Origin: Bacteroidales bacterium
GTDB lineage: Bacteria; Bacteroidota; Bacteroidia; Bacteroidales; VadinHA17
Length of the DNA: 32,469 bases
Reading direction: 5' to 3'
NCBI GenBank assembly: GCA_003157015.1
Contig: PMIJ01000049.1
Span: 28,723-61,191 of the forward strand
The notes beneath the pieces are model-generated. The model ran no database searches. It saw nothing but the letters and a program-made list of their open reading frames with translations, and was not told where the DNA came from. A program made the position numbers and the translations under genes. Positions 31,668-32,469 of this stretch are shown piece after piece (position 1 is the first letter of the stretch; every line of letters begins with the position of its first letter).

Positions 31668-32469
31668 TTACATGGCAACCGGGGCTTCTTTCACTTTATC
31701 AACCCTTTTCCCTGAACTGAGATCATCGATGCAGTAATCTTCAAATACTATGGCTATTGCTATTTTACTCAGAAATGTAAAAAGTAAAAAGCCGCTTGAA
31801 AATATCATTACTGCAGTCCGGACTTCAGTAATAGAAGGAGTATAAACATATATTTGTCCTAAAGTGTCAGGCGTAAATCCTGGAACTATTAAAGCTATTC
31901 CTTTTTCAATATAGACGCTACCGTAAATCAGAACAGCTCCGATATTAAGCGTCAGGAAATTTTTTCGTGTACTCGGAATAAGGAATAGAAGAAAAGCTAT
32001 GCTCCCCATTATTATTGAAGACCAGCTATATATAACAATTTCATGATTTTCCCCGATTCCAAACAATAAATATTTCCAGTATAAAATATTTTCGGTTCCG
32101 GAGTAAAATTCTTTGAAAAGTTCTGCTACTGTGAAAAACAGATAAATGAACATTGCATAAACCATCAATTCGGCTATTGTCCATATTGCCTCATCTTTTA
32201 TTTCAAATTTTGTTATTTTACGTAAAATCTGAAATAGAATAATAAGTATTGCAGGTCCCGAACAAAAAGCAGAAGCTAAGAAGCGGGGAGCAAGCAGAGC
32301 ACTGTTCCAAAAGGGTCTGCCTGGTAAAGCATTGAATAAAAAGGCTGTAACAGTGTGAATTCCGATTGCAAGAGGAATACTGAATAAGACAAGCGGCATC
32401 ACAAACGATACTTTATAGTCTTTCTTGTAAAAATGACAATACAATAAATAAACCACAATGATTAAATTG
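31668..32469 (-). CDS. NrfD/PsrC-type membrane subunit, N-terminus outside the window
   Basis: The frame is open through the window edge at 32469, so the N-terminus is missing. At least 267 residues are visible, with about seven transmembrane helices. It resembles the NrfD/PsrC quinol-interacting family, seen in alternative complex III and polysulfide/molybdoenzyme complexes: the conserved segment SAFCSGPAILIILFQILRK, then LFFTVAELFKEFYSGTENILYWKYLLFG, and TPSITEVRTAVMIFSSGFLLFTFLSKI. The last ~25 residues (EDYCIDDLSSGKRVDKVKEAPVAM) are a cytoplasmic-type tail. Family members are typically 400-480 residues, so roughly 40% lies beyond the edge. Which complex it belongs to cannot be told from this window. 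Confidence 0.85.
   Translation of the reverse strand, partial: NLIIVVYLLYCHFYKKDYKVSFVMPLVLFSIPLAIGIHTVTAFLFNALPGRPFWNSALLAPRFLASAFCSGPAILIILFQILRKITKFEIKDEAIWTIAELMVYAMFIYLFFTVAELFKEFYSGTENILYWKYLLFGIGENHEIVIYSWSSIIMGSIAFLLFLIPSTRKNFLTLNIGAVLIYGSVYIEKGIALIVPGFTPDTLGQIYVYTPSITEVRTAVMIFSSGFLLFTFLSKIAIAIVFEDYCIDDLSSGKRVDKVKEAPVAM

Overview
The window is a piece of a Bacteroidota chromosome, probably a Bacteroidales/Marinilabiliales-like free-living or gut-type organism. The evidence is a type IX secretion C-terminal sorting domain, an S46 dipeptidyl peptidase, a CBM9/DUF5916 outer-membrane protein, split mutA/mutB genes, almost no Shine-Dalgarno sequences in front of genes, and repeated Bacteroidota-type -7 boxes (TAnnTTTG) in front of transcription units. 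Base composition and gene style are uniform. I see no integrase, transposase, phage structural module or CRISPR array. Family names are from my own reading of the proteins; no search was run.

Layout. 1-310: little except a possible 3' gene end. 311-3802 (minus): a tightly packed eight-gene run of small envelope or stress-type proteins (two paralogous secreted, membrane-tailed proteins flanking an lmo0937-like miniprotein, then YtxH, a cupin-like protein, a holin-X-like protein, an unknown and an AI-2E-type permease), with one -7 box upstream. 4041-6015 (minus): an AraC-type regulator with an HMA-like metal-binding head, and a BamA-type barrel. 6289-6359: tRNA-Cys, with an inverted copy of its 3' end upstream and a small ORF with its own terminator downstream. 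6850-9545 (plus): class II aldolase and a lipoprotein GH1 glycosidase. 9584-12586 (minus): an M1 metallopeptidase fused to a probable outer-membrane barrel, divergent from a short GH20 enzyme. 14011-17667 (minus): ChaN-like and DUF5916 proteins.

18172-20203 (minus): marC, rnhA, a SiaC-type DUF1987 gene and a ProXp-ala type editing enzyme, overlapping or closely spaced. 20414-23325 (minus): S46 peptidase (DPP7-like by its S1 glycine) and RNase HII. 23499-25375 (plus): a two-gene cell-surface operon, one T9SS sorting-domain protein and one protein with a collagen-like bit, beta repeats and a C1q-like head. Then vanZ (minus), divergent from prfB, which has the classic programmed +1 frameshift. 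27304-30957 (plus): methylmalonyl-CoA mutase small and large subunits. 31131-31535: a small c-type cytochrome. 31668-32469 (minus): an NrfD/PsrC-type quinol-interacting membrane subunit that runs off the window.

Overall this is mostly housekeeping and envelope genes: peptide and glycan breakdown outside the cell (M1, S46, GH1, GH20), propionate/succinate metabolism (mutAB), and translation quality control (prfB, ProXp-ala). The less ordinary parts are the eight-gene envelope operon, the inverted tRNA-Cys footprint, the peptidase-barrel fusion, the fibre-like C1q protein, and four intergenic palindromic elements at 13917-14005, 17951-18025, 20244-20327 and 25496-25593.
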